Shown: positions 33,972 through 42,369, numbered from the stretch's first letter. The stretch is DNA of 64,000 bases from Blastococcus sp. DSM 46786 (GCF_900109665.1 NZ_FOAO01000006.1:124001-188000); one strand, 5' to 3'. Program-made: numbers and translations. Notes: a model not told the origin generated them from the letters alone.

Positions 33972-34525
33972 GGCGTCTCCATCCTCTGCGTCGCCGGCGC
34001 GGACTCCCGCTCCGACGGTGGTGCCCTGCGAGCCGCGGCCGCTGGAACGGCCGTGCGGATCGGGTCAGGGTACAAGCGCCGACATGCGCCTGTAACCGAG
34101 ACAAATGTTACGTATAGGACGTCTACCGCTCAGCTCGGAGCAGCCTCTCGGATGGCGGCGTTCGCCACATGTCGTGACCTCTCCTGCACTCCTCTCGCCG
34201 TTCCGTCTCCGTGACGTCACGCTGCGCAACCGCCTCGCCGTGGCTCCGATGTGCCAGAACCACGATCCGATGGGTTGGTCGGGAACTACCACCTTGTCCA
34301 CCCCGGCCGGTTCGCCGCCCACGACGCCTACCCGGTGCAGGCCGGGCCCCGGCGGCCTCCCGCGAACGACTGCTCGGCCGGTTCGGCCCGCGAGCAGGCC
34401 CCGACCCGGTGCAGGTGGTGGATCAGGCCTCCGGTGCGCGCCCGCCCGTCGCCCGATGGTGTGCGCTGATGCGCACTCCGGGGACTGGAACTGCGCATCG
34501 GCGCTCACCGTCCAGCAGCAGCGGG
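33972..34525. other. 554-bp intergenic region upstream of pckG with a gene remnant
   Basis: The first 150 bp should contain the pckG promoter; a slightly AT-richer patch (about 34060-34120) is the likely place, but no convincing -35/-10 pair was found. From about 34174 the sequence resembles the start of an old yellow enzyme gene (listed separately). Past about 34330 nothing recognisable remains before the SRPBCC gene end at 34526. Confidence 0.5.
34174..34330 (+). pseudogene. Old yellow enzyme (NADH:flavin oxidoreductase) 5'-end remnant, frameshifted
   Basis: The forward frame from GTG 34174 reads SPALLSPFRLRDVTLRNRLAVAPMCQN, the conserved opening of OYE-family flavin oxidoreductases (LFSP..L...TLRNRIVVSPMCQY). 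The next family block, DGLVGNYHLVHPGRFA (usually DG.PT.WHLVHLG.FA), follows in a different frame from about 34269. So there is a frameshift or small deletion near 34261-34268. The rest of the roughly 350-residue enzyme is absent. The neighbouring genes are unrelated, so this is a decayed gene rather than a functional short protein. Confidence 0.75.
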
Positions 34526-35038
34526 TCACCCCCGCCCGTAGGCCCGGCCGACCTCGGCGGCGAACGCGTCCCAGTCGCCGGGCACCGGGCGCCCGCTCAC
34601 CTCGGCATCGAACTTGTCCAGGTACCAGTGCCACCCCATCGCGTAGTCGGTGACGTCGGCGCCGGCGGCGAAGAACTGGACGAAGCGCAGGACGGTCCGG
34701 TCACCCTCGGTGGACAGGTCGAGGTCGACCCGCCACACGCCGGAGCCCTCCTGCTCCTGCACCCACTGCACGACCAGCCGCCGGGGCGGGTCGCACTCGA
34801 CGACGGTCATCGGCTCGCCGACCGCCTCGTCCTCGTGGGTCATCGTGAAGGTGCCGGTGCCGCCGGGCCGCCGCTCGCCTTCGTAGGTGCCGATCCAGCG
34901 GGCCATGCGGTCGGGCTCGGTGAGCGCGGCCCAGACGTCGTCGATCGGATCGGGCCAGCTGCGGCGGAACTCCAGCCGGCGTCGGCCGTCGTCCTCGGTG
35001 GTGACGGTGCCCCGCCGGGTGTCCAGGTCCTCGGTCAT
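34526..35038 (-). CDS. SRPBCC (AHSA1-type) domain protein
   Basis: A 170-residue START/SRPBCC-fold protein with the AHSA1 pattern RRLEFRRSWPDPIDDVWAALTEPDRMARWIGT near the N-terminus and MGWHWYLDKFDAEV near the C-terminus. The family binds hydrophobic ligands and is often encoded with an ArsR repressor. The ATG at 35038 overlaps the stop of the ArsR gene upstream (ATGA), giving a coupled two-gene operon. The longer frame beyond 35038 is a shadow of that ArsR gene. The ligand is unknown. Confidence 0.87.
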   Translation of the reverse strand: MTEDLDTRRGTVTTEDDGRRRLEFRRSWPDPIDDVWAALTEPDRMARWIGTYEGERRPGGTGTFTMTHEDEAVGEPMTVVECDPPRRLVVQWVQEQEGSGVWRVDLDLSTEGDRTVLRFVQFFAAGADVTDYAMGWHWYLDKFDAEVSGRPVPGDWDAFAAEVGRAYGRG

Positions 35039-35364
35039 GCCGGTCCTCCCTCTCTGCGCGCCCGCCTGCCGCGGGCGATCTCGGTGTCGAGCGCGTCGAG
35101 CCGCTGCGCCCACAGGTCGCGGTAGGGCTCCAGCCAGTCGTCGATCTCCCGCAGCGGCCGCGGGTCGAGCGAGTAGCGGCGCTCGCGCCCGTCGGCACGC
35201 ACGCTCACCAGCCCGGCCTCGCGCAGCACCCGCAGGTGCCGGCTGATCGCCGGGCGGCTGACGCGGAACGGCGCCGCGAGCTCCCCCGCCGTCCGCTCCC
35301 CACCGGCCAGCAGCGCCACGAGGTCCCGCCGGGTCGGGTCCGCCAGCGCCTGCATCGCCTCCAC
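35035..35364 (-). CDS. ArsR-family transcriptional regulator
   Basis: A 109-residue winged-helix repressor: EAMQALADPTRRDLVALLAGGERTAGELAAPFRVSRPAISRHLRVLREAGLVSVRADGRERRYSLDP. There are no Cys metal ligands, so this is the non-metal subclass that usually travels with SRPBCC partners. It starts at GTG 35364 and overlaps the SRPBCC gene by four bases. An inverted repeat just upstream (35373-35392) is the likely autoregulatory site. Confidence 0.9.
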   Translation of the reverse strand: MEAMQALADPTRRDLVALLAGGERTAGELAAPFRVSRPAISRHLRVLREAGLVSVRADGRERRYSLDPRPLREIDDWLEPYRDLWAQRLDALDTEIARGRRARREGGPA

Positions 35365-35372
35365 GGGTAGAT

Positions 35373-35392
35373 GCGTAACACATGAGTTACGC
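35373..35392. promoter_or_regulatory. Candidate ArsR operator (inverted repeat)
   Basis: GCGTAAC-acatga-GTTACGC is a perfect 7-bp inverted repeat with a 6-bp spacer, 9 bp upstream of the ArsR start and 47 bp upstream of the divergent acidic-protein start at 35439. It could control both. Confidence 0.5.
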
Positions 35393-35438
35393 CTTGGTCG
35401 AGGGGTTGGCGCGCGACGACACGGGAAAGGAGCCGTCC

Positions 35439-35657
35439 ATGACCGTCACCGACCCGGACACGCCCGACCCGCTCAACGACCCCCGCACCCTGCAGGCCGA
35501 CCCAGGGGCCTACGGCGAGGGCGCCGACCTGGCCTCCACGGAGGACGACGCGACGTCGACCGGCGAGGACGAGCTGCCCACCGGCCAGACGCTGTCGGAC
35601 GAGGCCGGCGGGGGCGACGTCACCGGCGGCGCCTTCGGCGGAAACCCGTCGGAGTGA
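35439..35657 (+). CDS. Small acidic hypothetical protein (72 aa)
   Basis: An unrecognised protein, strongly acidic and rich in Asp, Glu, Gly and Thr, probably disordered: TDPDTPDPLND, ASTEDDATSTGEDELPTGQT, ending GGAFGGNPSE. The start at ATG 35439 has AAAGGAG six bases upstream and is preferred over the open frame from 35382. It has no membrane segment or signal peptide. It is divergent from the ArsR gene and followed 68 bp later by another small gene. Confidence 0.65.
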   Translation: MTVTDPDTPDPLNDPRTLQADPGAYGEGADLASTEDDATSTGEDELPTGQTLSDEAGGGDVTGGAFGGNPSE

Positions 35658-35725
35658 CCGGGTGACGGACCGATCCTCCCCGGGTATGGCGGCCTCGACC
35701 CACCCACCTGCACCGAGGAGGACAG

Positions 35726-35968
35726 ATGGCCACCGGTGAGACCGGCTTCGAGGACGTCTTCTACGACCTCGTCTCCGTCCAGTACCACTCGCTCAAGGCC
35801 GGGCACGACTACGGCCAGTACGTCCGGGACGCCGAGAACGCGGGCCTGGACGACGTCGCGGCGTTCTTCCGCGAGGTCATGCAGCAGGACTCCGACCGCG
35901 CCAAGCGCTGCCACGAGTTCCTCGGCCGGCTCCAGGGCACCTCGCAGGGGGGCCCGGCCACGCAGTAG
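35726..35968 (+). CDS. Small helical hypothetical protein (80 aa)
   Basis: An 80-residue all-helical protein with a good ribosome-binding site (GAGGAGG) before ATG 35726. It reads FEDVFYDLVSVQYHSLKAGHDYGQYVRDAENAG and AAFFREVMQQDSDRAKRCHEFL, with His, Glu and Asp spaced on helical faces as in ferritin-like two-helix domains. No metal site is certain. It sits between the acidic protein and nitronate monooxygenase genes, 18 bp before the latter, so it may be cotranscribed. Confidence 0.7.
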   Translation: MATGETGFEDVFYDLVSVQYHSLKAGHDYGQYVRDAENAGLDDVAAFFREVMQQDSDRAKRCHEFLGRLQGTSQGGPATQ

Positions 35969-35986
35969 CGGGGGCAGGATGCGGTC

Positions 35987-36949
35987 GTGATCACGACCGC
36001 GTTCACCCGCCGCTTCGCCCTCGCCACGCCGGTCGTCGGAGCACCCATGGCCGGCGTGGCCGGGGGCGCGCTCGCGCGGGCCGTGTCGCTCGGCGGCGGG
36101 CTCGGGATGATCGGCGTCGGCAGCGCGACGCCGGCGTCGTTCGTCGTCGAGCAGTGCGCGATCCCCCGCGGGGACGGGCTGCCGTTCGGGGTCGGGCTGA
36201 TGGCCTGGGCGCTCCCCGACCGGCCCGAGTTGCTCGAAGCCACCATCGAAGCGACCCCGGACCTCGTCTCGGTCTCGTTCGGCGACCCCGCGCCCTGGGT
36301 CCCGCGCCTGCACGACGCCGGGATCACCGTAGCGGCGCAGGTCAACACCGTGGCCGATCTCCACCGGGCGCTGGCCGCCGGGGTCGACGTCGTCGTGGCG
36401 CAGGGCAGCGAGGCCGGCGGTCACACCGGGCACCGCGCCACCCTGCCGCTGCTGCAGGAGGTGCTCGCGCTGACCGACCGCCCGGTGCTGGCCGCCGGCG
36501 GGATCGCCACCGGCGCGGGGATGGCCGCCGCCCTGGCCGCGGGCGCGGCCGGCGTCTGGATCGGCACGCCGCTGCTGTCCTGCCCGGAAGGCCTCAACTC
36601 CCCCGCCGCCCGCCAGCGGGTGCGGGCGGCCAACGGCGAGGAGACGGTGCTGACCCGCGCCTTCGACGTCGCCGAAGGCGTCGCCTGGCCGGAGCGCTGG
36701 CCCGGCCGGGCGCTGGTCAACGACTTCTCCCGCGCCTGGCACGGGCGCGAGGACGAGCTCGTGCACGACGCCGACGCCCGGCAGCTCGTCGTGGACGGCC
36801 GACGGACCGGGGACCCGGCGACCGCCCCGGTCTACGCGGGCGAGGCGGTCGGCCTGGTCACCACGGAGCACTCGGCCACCGAGGTGGTGCGGGAGCTGGA
36901 CGCCGGCGCCGAGCTGGCGCTGCGCGCGGTGGCGGGGCTGCTCGGCTAG
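35987..36949 (+). CDS. Nitronate monooxygenase family protein
   Basis: A 320-residue FMN TIM-barrel protein starting at GTG 35987. Family landmarks are TPVVGAPMAGVAGGALARAVSLGGGLGMIG, VVAQGSEAGGHTGHR (the GGH catalytic-site region), PVLAAGGIATGAGMAAALAAGAAGVWIGTPLL. Members oxidise alkyl nitronates or act as quinone reductases. Length is typical. Its stop codon shares bases with the convergent DsbA-type gene: CTAG (36946-36949) ends both genes, one on each strand. Confidence 0.9.
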   Translation: MITTAFTRRFALATPVVGAPMAGVAGGALARAVSLGGGLGMIGVGSATPASFVVEQCAIPRGDGLPFGVGLMAWALPDRPELLEATIEATPDLVSVSFGDPAPWVPRLHDAGITVAAQVNTVADLHRALAAGVDVVVAQGSEAGGHTGHRATLPLLQEVLALTDRPVLAAGGIATGAGMAAALAAGAAGVWIGTPLLSCPEGLNSPAARQRVRAANGEETVLTRAFDVAEGVAWPERWPGRALVNDFSRAWHGREDELVHDADARQLVVDGRRTGDPATAPVYAGEAVGLVTTEHSATEVVRELDAGAELALRAVAGLLG

Positions 36950-37638
36950 ACCGAGCAGCTGTCGTCGGTGCAGCCGTCCGCGGGCGGCACGGTGACCAGC
37001 GGGTTCGCGTCCGCCCACGCCCGGTCGAGCACCTGCAGCAGCAGCTCGGCCGGCTGAGCGCCCGCGGCGCCGTACGTGCGGTCGACGACGAAGAACGGCA
37101 CACCGGTGGCGCCGAGCGACTGCGCGGTGGCGCTGTCCTGGCGGACCGCGGCGAGGTAGCGCCGATCCGTCAGCGCCGAGCGAACCTCCGCCTCGTCCAG
37201 GCCCACCTGGACGCCGAGGGGGACGAGGGAGTCGACGTCGAAGACCGAGCGGCCCTCCTCGAAGTAGGCGTGCAGCAGCAGCTCCTTGAGCTCGTTGCGC
37301 TTGCCGTGCTCGGCGGCCAGGTGCAGCAGCTCGTGCGCGAGCAGCGTGTTGCCGCTGACGGCGTCGGTCAGGTGGTACTCCAGGCCCTCACCGGCGGCGA
37401 CCTGCTCGACCTTCGCCATGTTCGCCCGCATCTGCTCGACGCTCGTGCCGTACTTGCGGGCCAGCGCCGGCAGCGTCGGGTGCGTCTCGCCCTCGGGGGC
37501 GGTGGGGTCGAGCTGGAAGGAGCGCCACACGACCTCGACCTGGTCGCGGTGCGGGAACTTCTCCAGCGCGGCCTCCAGCCGGCGCTTGCCGATGTAGCAC
37601 CACGGACAGACGACGTCGGACCAGACCTCTACCTGCAT
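36946..37638 (-). CDS. DsbA-family oxidoreductase, FrnE-like
   Basis: A 230-residue cytoplasmic thioredoxin-fold protein with the redox motif SDVVCPWCYIGKRRLE (Cys-Pro-Trp-Cys near residues 11-14) and the FrnE-type SFQLDPTAP segment; the cis-Pro region is GATGVPFFVVD. No signal peptide. The C-terminus ends CTDDSCSV, adding two more Cys that could be a metal or redox site. The start is ATG 37638. The family acts in thiol-disulfide exchange and stress resistance. Confidence 0.9.
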   Translation of the reverse strand: MQVEVWSDVVCPWCYIGKRRLEAALEKFPHRDQVEVVWRSFQLDPTAPEGETHPTLPALARKYGTSVEQMRANMAKVEQVAAGEGLEYHLTDAVSGNTLLAHELLHLAAEHGKRNELKELLLHAYFEEGRSVFDVDSLVPLGVQVGLDEAEVRSALTDRRYLAAVRQDSATAQSLGATGVPFFVVDRTYGAAGAQPAELLLQVLDRAWADANPLVTVPPADGCTDDSCSV

Positions 37639-37676
37639 GCCCGGCCCAACGTCGTCGCCCGTCCGGCGATTCCGGG

Positions 37677-38069
37677 TCAGCCCCCGGTGAAGGAGCGGAC
37701 CCCGACGAGGTCCACGACGAACACGAGCGTCGCGCCGGGCTTGATGACGCCGCCGGCGCCGCGGTCGCCGTAGGCCTTGTGCGCCGGGATGGTGAGCCGG
37801 CGGCGGCCGCCGACCTTCATGCCGACGATGCCCTCGTCCCAGCCCTGGATGACCATCCCGACGCCCACGCGGAACTCCAGCGGGTCGCCGCGGTCCCAGG
37901 AGGCGTCGAACTGCTCGCCGCCCTCGTGGGTGACGCCCACGTAGTGGGCGCTGACCAGGTCGCCGGCCTTGGCCTCGTCGCCGTCGCCGACGACGAGGTC
38001 CTCGATCACCAGGTCGTCGGGGGCCGGTCCGGTCGGCGGCTCGACCTCGGGTCGGCTCAGCTCGGCCAC
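37677..38069 (-). CDS. FKBP-type peptidyl-prolyl isomerase
   Basis: A 130-residue single-domain FKBP starting at GTG 38069, with GGGAGGG upstream; the longer frame is shadow. Conserved residues include VSAHYVGVTHEGGEQFDASWDRGDPLEFRVGVGMVIQGWDEGIVGMKVGGRRRLTIP and AYGDRGAGGVIKPGATLVFVVDLV. It catalyses cis-trans isomerisation of Xaa-Pro bonds; there is no signal peptide. It overlaps the upstream MFS gene by 13 bp, so the two are cotranscribed. Confidence 0.93.
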   Translation of the reverse strand: MAELSRPEVEPPTGPAPDDLVIEDLVVGDGDEAKAGDLVSAHYVGVTHEGGEQFDASWDRGDPLEFRVGVGMVIQGWDEGIVGMKVGGRRRLTIPAHKAYGDRGAGGVIKPGATLVFVVDLVGVRSFTGG

Positions 38070-39397
38070 GGTTCTCCCTCCCGCACCGGGGCTCTCCCGG
38101 CGCCGTCGTCCCCCATCCAAGCAGCGCTCGAAGGCTCCGGCTCGGGCCGGCCGACGTCGAGCGGGTGGGCGAGCTCGTCGGCGGGCAGCCGTGCGGCCCA
38201 GATGGCCACGACGGCGAACACCGGCGGGGCGAGGCCGGCCACCAGGAACGCCCCGGACCGCCCGACCAGCTCGCTGAGCGGCCCGGCGAGCGCCATCGAC
38301 AGCGGCATGAGGCTCAGCGAGACGAAGAAGTCGAGGCTCGAGACGCGACCGAGGAGGGCGGGCGGCACCCGGCGCTGCAGCAGCGTCCCCCAGATGACCA
38401 TGCCCGCCTGGAAGGTCGCGCCCACGGCCGCCGCGGCGACGAGCATGACCCCGAGGTCGGTGGTGAACCCGAAGACGACCATCGGCACGCAGCCCACGCC
38501 CCACAGCAAGTTCATCACCGTGAGGTAGCGCCGCGGCAGCCGCCACGAGGCCACCAGTAGCGAGCCCAGCGCACCGCCCAGCCCGAAGGCGGCCAGCACC
38601 CACGCGTGCTGGCTCGCCCCGCCGCCGGCGTCCTCGATGGCGAAGGGGACGAGCACCTCGAACGGCCCCATGAAGGCCAGCAGCATGACGGCGGCGAACA
38701 GCAGCGTGGCCAGCAGCCAGGGGGTGGCGACGACGTAGCGGACGCCCTCGCGGACGTCGGCGACGAGGCCCGGCGGCGGCGCACCGTCGGCGTGCTCGCG
38801 GCGCACCGGCGTCAGCGGCAGCACGAGGAGGAAGCCGGCCGCGAGGAACGCCGTCGCGGCGGTACCGGCCATCGCCGCGCCCGGGGACCACGCGGCGACG
38901 AGGAACCCGGCGACCGCCGGCCCCGCCGCCTGGCCCAGCACCGGGCGCACCGCCCCCTCCAGCCCGTTCACCGCGAGCAGGTCGCCCTCGGGGACGAGCG
39001 CCGGCACGAGCGCGGAGTACGCGGGGTAGAACAGCCCGAGCGCCGCACCGTCGACCAGGGCGACCACGGCCAGGTGCCACAGCTCGAGGACGCCGGTGAG
39101 CGAGAGGGTGGCGGCGACGGAGGTCGCGCCGCCCTGCAGCAGCGCCACGAGCAGCAGCAGGTGGCGCTGCGGCACCCGGTCGGCCAGCGCCCCGCCGAGC
39201 AGTGTCATGACGAGCATGCCGCCGGAGCCGAGCGCGGCGACGAGCGACAGCGCGCCGGGGCCGCCGTCGAGCGCGACGACCTGCCACACCATCGCGATCG
39301 CCCACAGCCCCTGGGTGAGCAGCGAGAGCGCCATCGCCGCCGCGAGCAGCCGGTAGGAGCGGTGCCGCAGCGGAGCCAGGGCGCGTGGCAGCGTCAT
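38057..39397 (-). CDS. MFS transporter (MFS_3/EntS-like)
   Basis: A 446-residue exporter of about 12 helices: ALAPLRHRSYRLLAAAMALSLLTQGLWAIAMVWQVVAL, GGALADRVPQRHLL, AYSALVPALVPEGDLLAVNGLEGAVRPVLGQAAGP. The ATG at 39397 follows GGAGGAG; the longer frame upstream (to 39547) crosses the divergent VOC gene and is not used. A hydrophilic C-terminal tail of about 35 residues overlaps the FKBP start. The substrate is unknown. Confidence 0.87.
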   Translation of the reverse strand: MTLPRALAPLRHRSYRLLAAAMALSLLTQGLWAIAMVWQVVALDGGPGALSLVAALGSGGMLVMTLLGGALADRVPQRHLLLLVALLQGGATSVAATLSLTGVLELWHLAVVALVDGAALGLFYPAYSALVPALVPEGDLLAVNGLEGAVRPVLGQAAGPAVAGFLVAAWSPGAAMAGTAATAFLAAGFLLVLPLTPVRREHADGAPPPGLVADVREGVRYVVATPWLLATLLFAAVMLLAFMGPFEVLVPFAIEDAGGGASQHAWVLAAFGLGGALGSLLVASWRLPRRYLTVMNLLWGVGCVPMVVFGFTTDLGVMLVAAAAVGATFQAGMVIWGTLLQRRVPPALLGRVSSLDFFVSLSLMPLSMALAGPLSELVGRSGAFLVAGLAPPVFAVVAIWAARLPADELAHPLDVGRPEPEPSSAAWMGDDGAGRAPVREGEPWPS

Positions 39398-39518
39398 CGC
39401 TCTCCTCCGTGGGTGGTGGGCGCGCTCATGGTGGGTCACGGGTACGACAGGACGCACGTGGTTTCCCCGAGGGCGGAACCGGTCCAGATCGTCGGTCCTC
39501 GCCGCTACGGTCCGCGCC

Positions 39519-39902
39519 ATGATCGACCACCTGGGTCTGCAGTGCACCGACGCCGAGGCGGCGGCGGCCTTCTACCAGCGCGTCTTCGCGGCCTGCGGCC
39601 TGCGCGAGGCGATGCGCATCGACACCCCGCACGGGCCGGTGATCGGGCTGTGCGGGCCCGACGGGCAGCCGCAGCTGTGGATCAGCCCCGCCGAGGACAC
39701 CGGCCACCGCCCGGTGCACCTGGCCCTGGCCGCGCCGTCCCGCGAGGCCGTCGACGCCGTCTTCACCGCCGCACGCGAGGCCGGCGCGGAGATCCTGCAC
39801 GAGCCGCGGGTGTGGCCCGAGTACCACCCCGGCTACTACGGCGTCTTCCTGCGCGACCCCGACGGCAACAACCTGGAGGCGGTCCACCACGGGGGGCCCT
39901 GA
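39519..39902 (+). CDS. VOC-family (glyoxalase/dioxygenase fold) protein
   Basis: A 127-residue vicinal-oxygen-chelate protein: MIDHLGLQCTDAEAAAAFYQRVF, HRPVHLALAAPSREAVDAVFTAAREAGAEIL, GYYGVFLRDPDGNNLEAVHH. The His6, His72-like and Glu near the C-terminus are the usual metal ligands. The reaction (lyase, isomerase or resistance binding) cannot be told. It lies 37 bp upstream of the alpha-glucosidase gene. Confidence 0.88.
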   Translation: MIDHLGLQCTDAEAAAAFYQRVFAACGLREAMRIDTPHGPVIGLCGPDGQPQLWISPAEDTGHRPVHLALAAPSREAVDAVFTAAREAGAEILHEPRVWPEYHPGYYGVFLRDPDGNNLEAVHHGGP

Positions 39903-39938
39903 CCTGCGGGCGGCGGCCCGGCGTGCTGGGCTGGGCGC

Positions 39939-41648
39939 ATGCCTGTCGAGCAGCCGCCGTGGTGGACCCGTGCCGTCGTCTACCAGGTCTACCCGCGCTC
40001 GTTCATGGACTCCGACGGCGACGGCATCGGTGACCTCGGCGGCGTGCTGCTGCACCTGGACCACCTGGCCGACCTCGGCGTCGACGTCCTGTGGCTCTCG
40101 CCGGTCTACCCGTCACCGCAGGCCGACAACGGCTACGACATCAGCGACTACCAGGACATCGACCCGCTGTTCGGCTCGCTGGAACAGCTGGACGAGCTGA
40201 TCGCCGCGCTGCACGCGCGCGGGATGAAGCTGGTCATGGACCTGGTCGTCAACCACACCAGCGACCAGCACCCCTGGTTCCTCGAGTCCCGCTCGTCGAC
40301 GGACAACCCCAAGCGCGACTGGTACTGGTGGCGCCCACCGCGGGAGGGCATGGCGCCGGGCGACCCCGGCGCCGAGCCGACGAACTGGCAGTCGTTCTTC
40401 TCCGGCCCGACCTGGGAGCTCGACGAGGCCAGCGGCGAGTACTACCTGCACCTGTTCGACCGCCGGCAACCCGACCTCAACTGGGAGAATCCGGAGGTCC
40501 GGCAGGCGGTGCACGCGATGATGCGGTGGTGGCTCGACCGCGGGGTCGACGGCTTCCGCATGGACGTCATCAACATGATCAGCAAGGACGTCGGCCCGGG
40601 CGGGCACCTGCACGACGGTCCACCGCTGGCGGGCTCCGCGCTGGGTGACGGCTCGGCGTCCTACCTGTGCGGACCGCGGATCCACGAGTTCGTGCAGGAG
40701 ATGCACCGCGAGGTCTTCGCCGGGCGGGACGGCGCGTTGCTGACGGTCGGCGAGATGCCGGGCGTGACCGTGGAGCAGGCCCGGCTGTTCACCGACCCGG
40801 CCCGCGCCGAGGTGGACATGGTGTTCCAGTTCGAGCACGTGGGCCTGGACCACGGCACCTCGAAGTGGGACATCCACCCGCTTCGGATGCGCGACCTCAA
40901 GGCCTCGTTCGGGCGCTGGCAGGCCGGCCTGGCCGACGTCGGCTGGAACTCCCTCTACTGGGACAACCACGACCAGCCGCGCGCCGTCTCTCGCTTCGGC
41001 GACGACTCACCCCGGTACCGGCGCGACTCCGCGACCTGCCTGGCCACGCTGCTGCACCTGCACCGGGGGACGCCGTACGTCTACCAGGGCGAGGAGCTCG
41101 GGATGGCGAACTACCCGTTCACCTCGCTCGAGGAGTTCGCCGACGTCGAGTCGCTCAACCACCACGTGCACGCGGTCTCCGCCGGCCACGACCCGGCGGA
41201 GGTGCTGACCGCGCTGCGCTGCATGAGCCGGGACAACGCCCGCACGCCGGTGCAGTGGGACGCCTCGCCGAACGCCGGGTTCACCACCGGGACGCCGTGG
41301 CTGGCGGTCCACCCCGACCACGTCGAGTGGAACGCGGAGGCGCAGCGGGACGACGAGCACTCGGTGCTCGCCCACTACCGGCGGCTGATCGCGCTGCGGC
41401 ACACCGACGACGTCGTGCCGCTGGGCGACTTCACCATGCTGCTGCCCGACCACGACGAGGTGTACGCGTTCACGCGCTGCCTGGACGGGGTCGAGCTGCT
41501 CGTCGTCTGCAACCTGTCGCGGACGCCGTACCGGCTGGCCGAGCTGCTGCCCGAGGCGCCGGCCGCCGAGCTGCTGCTCGGCAACCTGCCCGACGACGAC
41601 CCGGCGGAGCTGCGCCCCTGGGAGGCCCGCGTCCTGCGCCTGCCGTGA
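39939..41648 (+). CDS. GH13 alpha-glucosidase (oligo-1,6-glucosidase/trehalulose type)
   Basis: A 569-residue glycoside hydrolase family 13 enzyme. The N-terminus WWTRAVVYQVYPRSFMDSDGDGIGDLGG is characteristic. The nucleophile Asp209 is in GFRMDVIN, the acid/base Glu272 in TVGEMPG and the transition-state Asp345 in WDNHDQPR; VVNHTSDQHPWF is region I. The C-terminal 90 residues form the usual beta domain. It releases glucose from alpha-linked oligosaccharides in the cytosol; the linkage preference is not determined. The size is normal, and no signal peptide is seen. Confidence 0.95.
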   Translation: MPVEQPPWWTRAVVYQVYPRSFMDSDGDGIGDLGGVLLHLDHLADLGVDVLWLSPVYPSPQADNGYDISDYQDIDPLFGSLEQLDELIAALHARGMKLVMDLVVNHTSDQHPWFLESRSSTDNPKRDWYWWRPPREGMAPGDPGAEPTNWQSFFSGPTWELDEASGEYYLHLFDRRQPDLNWENPEVRQAVHAMMRWWLDRGVDGFRMDVINMISKDVGPGGHLHDGPPLAGSALGDGSASYLCGPRIHEFVQEMHREVFAGRDGALLTVGEMPGVTVEQARLFTDPARAEVDMVFQFEHVGLDHGTSKWDIHPLRMRDLKASFGRWQAGLADVGWNSLYWDNHDQPRAVSRFGDDSPRYRRDSATCLATLLHLHRGTPYVYQGEELGMANYPFTSLEEFADVESLNHHVHAVSAGHDPAEVLTALRCMSRDNARTPVQWDASPNAGFTTGTPWLAVHPDHVEWNAEAQRDDEHSVLAHYRRLIALRHTDDVVPLGDFTMLLPDHDEVYAFTRCLDGVELLVVCNLSRTPYRLAELLPEAPAAELLLGNLPDDDPAELRPWEARVLRLP

Positions 41649-41708
41649 CCCGGCCGGCGCGACCCGGCGGCGCGGACCCAGCGGCGCGCCGGGCCGGCAT
41701 CGGCCCGG

Positions 41709-41741
41709 AGGAGGACATTCGTGGCCCGCGGATGTCCTCCT
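41709..41741 (+). terminator. Hairpin terminator downstream of the alpha-glucosidase
   Basis: AGGAGGACAT (41709-41718) pairs perfectly with ATGTCCTCCT (41732-41741) across a 13-nt loop, 60 bp after the alpha-glucosidase stop. Confidence 0.6.
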
Positions 41742-41777
41742 GAGGGGCAACGCTCCGCACCACCGCCCGAAGCCGCC

Positions 41778-41905
41778 GGCCTCGGCTACGCGTTCGACGA
41801 CGCCGGGGCGGTGCTCTCGGCGGGCGCCTGGCCCGCGGTCGCGCAGTTCACCTTCCTCGGCGAGGTGCTGCCGGCGCTGTGGCTCCTGCTGCGCGGCCGG
41901 CGGGC
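41778..41905 (+). pseudogene. DUF4386-like membrane protein, C-terminal remnant
   Basis: The frame from 41778 reads AGLGYAFDDAGAVLS and FTFLGEVLPALWLLLRGRR, which resembles the last two helices of DUF4386 membrane proteins (AGLGY.VDSF..., GE..LMLWLL.RG). The five or so upstream helices are missing and there is no start or ribosome-binding site, so this is a 5'-truncated remnant. The stop that would end it has also drifted. Confidence 0.55.
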
Positions 41906-42024
41906 GACCCCGGGCAGCGGTCCCCCGGTCGCCGCTCCGGGCCTCGCAGCCGGGATGAGCGGGGACGCCCCGACCGGCGACCGCAGGCCCTACGCTGCCG
42001 GCGTCCCCGACGACAGGACCGCAC

Positions 42025-42369
42025 ATGGCGTACGACGCCGAGCTCGCAGACCGCGTCCGCGAGGCGCTTCCCGGGGAGAAGGCCCTCCGCGAGGTGAAGA
42101 TGTTCGGCGGCCTCGCGTTCATGGTCGACGAGAAGATGGTGGCCTGCGTCTCGGCCGGCGGCGGTGCCCTGCTGGTGCGGGTCTCCCGCGGCCGCGACGC
42201 CGAGTACCTCGGGGTGGCGGGGGCCCGGCGGGCGGAGATGGGCGCGGGGCGCTCCATGGGTGAGGGGTGGATCGCCGTCGACCGGGACGCGCTCGCGGAG
42301 GACGACGAGCTGCGCTTCTGGATCGACGCCGTCCTGGAGCACCACGCCGAGCAGGCAGCAGCCCGCTGA
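42025..42369 (+). CDS. TfoX/Sxy N-terminal domain protein
   Basis: A 114-residue protein matching the TfoX_N domain: AYDAELADRVREALPG, REVKMFGGLAFMVDEKMVACVSAGGGALLVRVS, SMGEGWIAVDRDAL, LRFWIDAVLEHH. In Gammaproteobacteria TfoX/Sxy controls competence, but actinobacterial single-domain members are uncharacterised, so no such role is claimed. It has no operon partner; the MFS gene starts 65 bp downstream. Confidence 0.88.
   Translation: MAYDAELADRVREALPGEKALREVKMFGGLAFMVDEKMVACVSAGGGALLVRVSRGRDAEYLGVAGARRAEMGAGRSMGEGWIAVDRDALAEDDELRFWIDAVLEHHAEQAAAR

Larger units (their letters stand above)
41649..42024. other. 376-bp gap with hairpin and gene remnant
   Basis: The gap between the alpha-glucosidase and the TfoX-like gene holds a terminator-like hairpin (41709-41741) and a DUF4386-like C-terminal remnant (41778-41905), both listed separately. 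Nothing else recognisable was seen. Confidence 0.6.
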
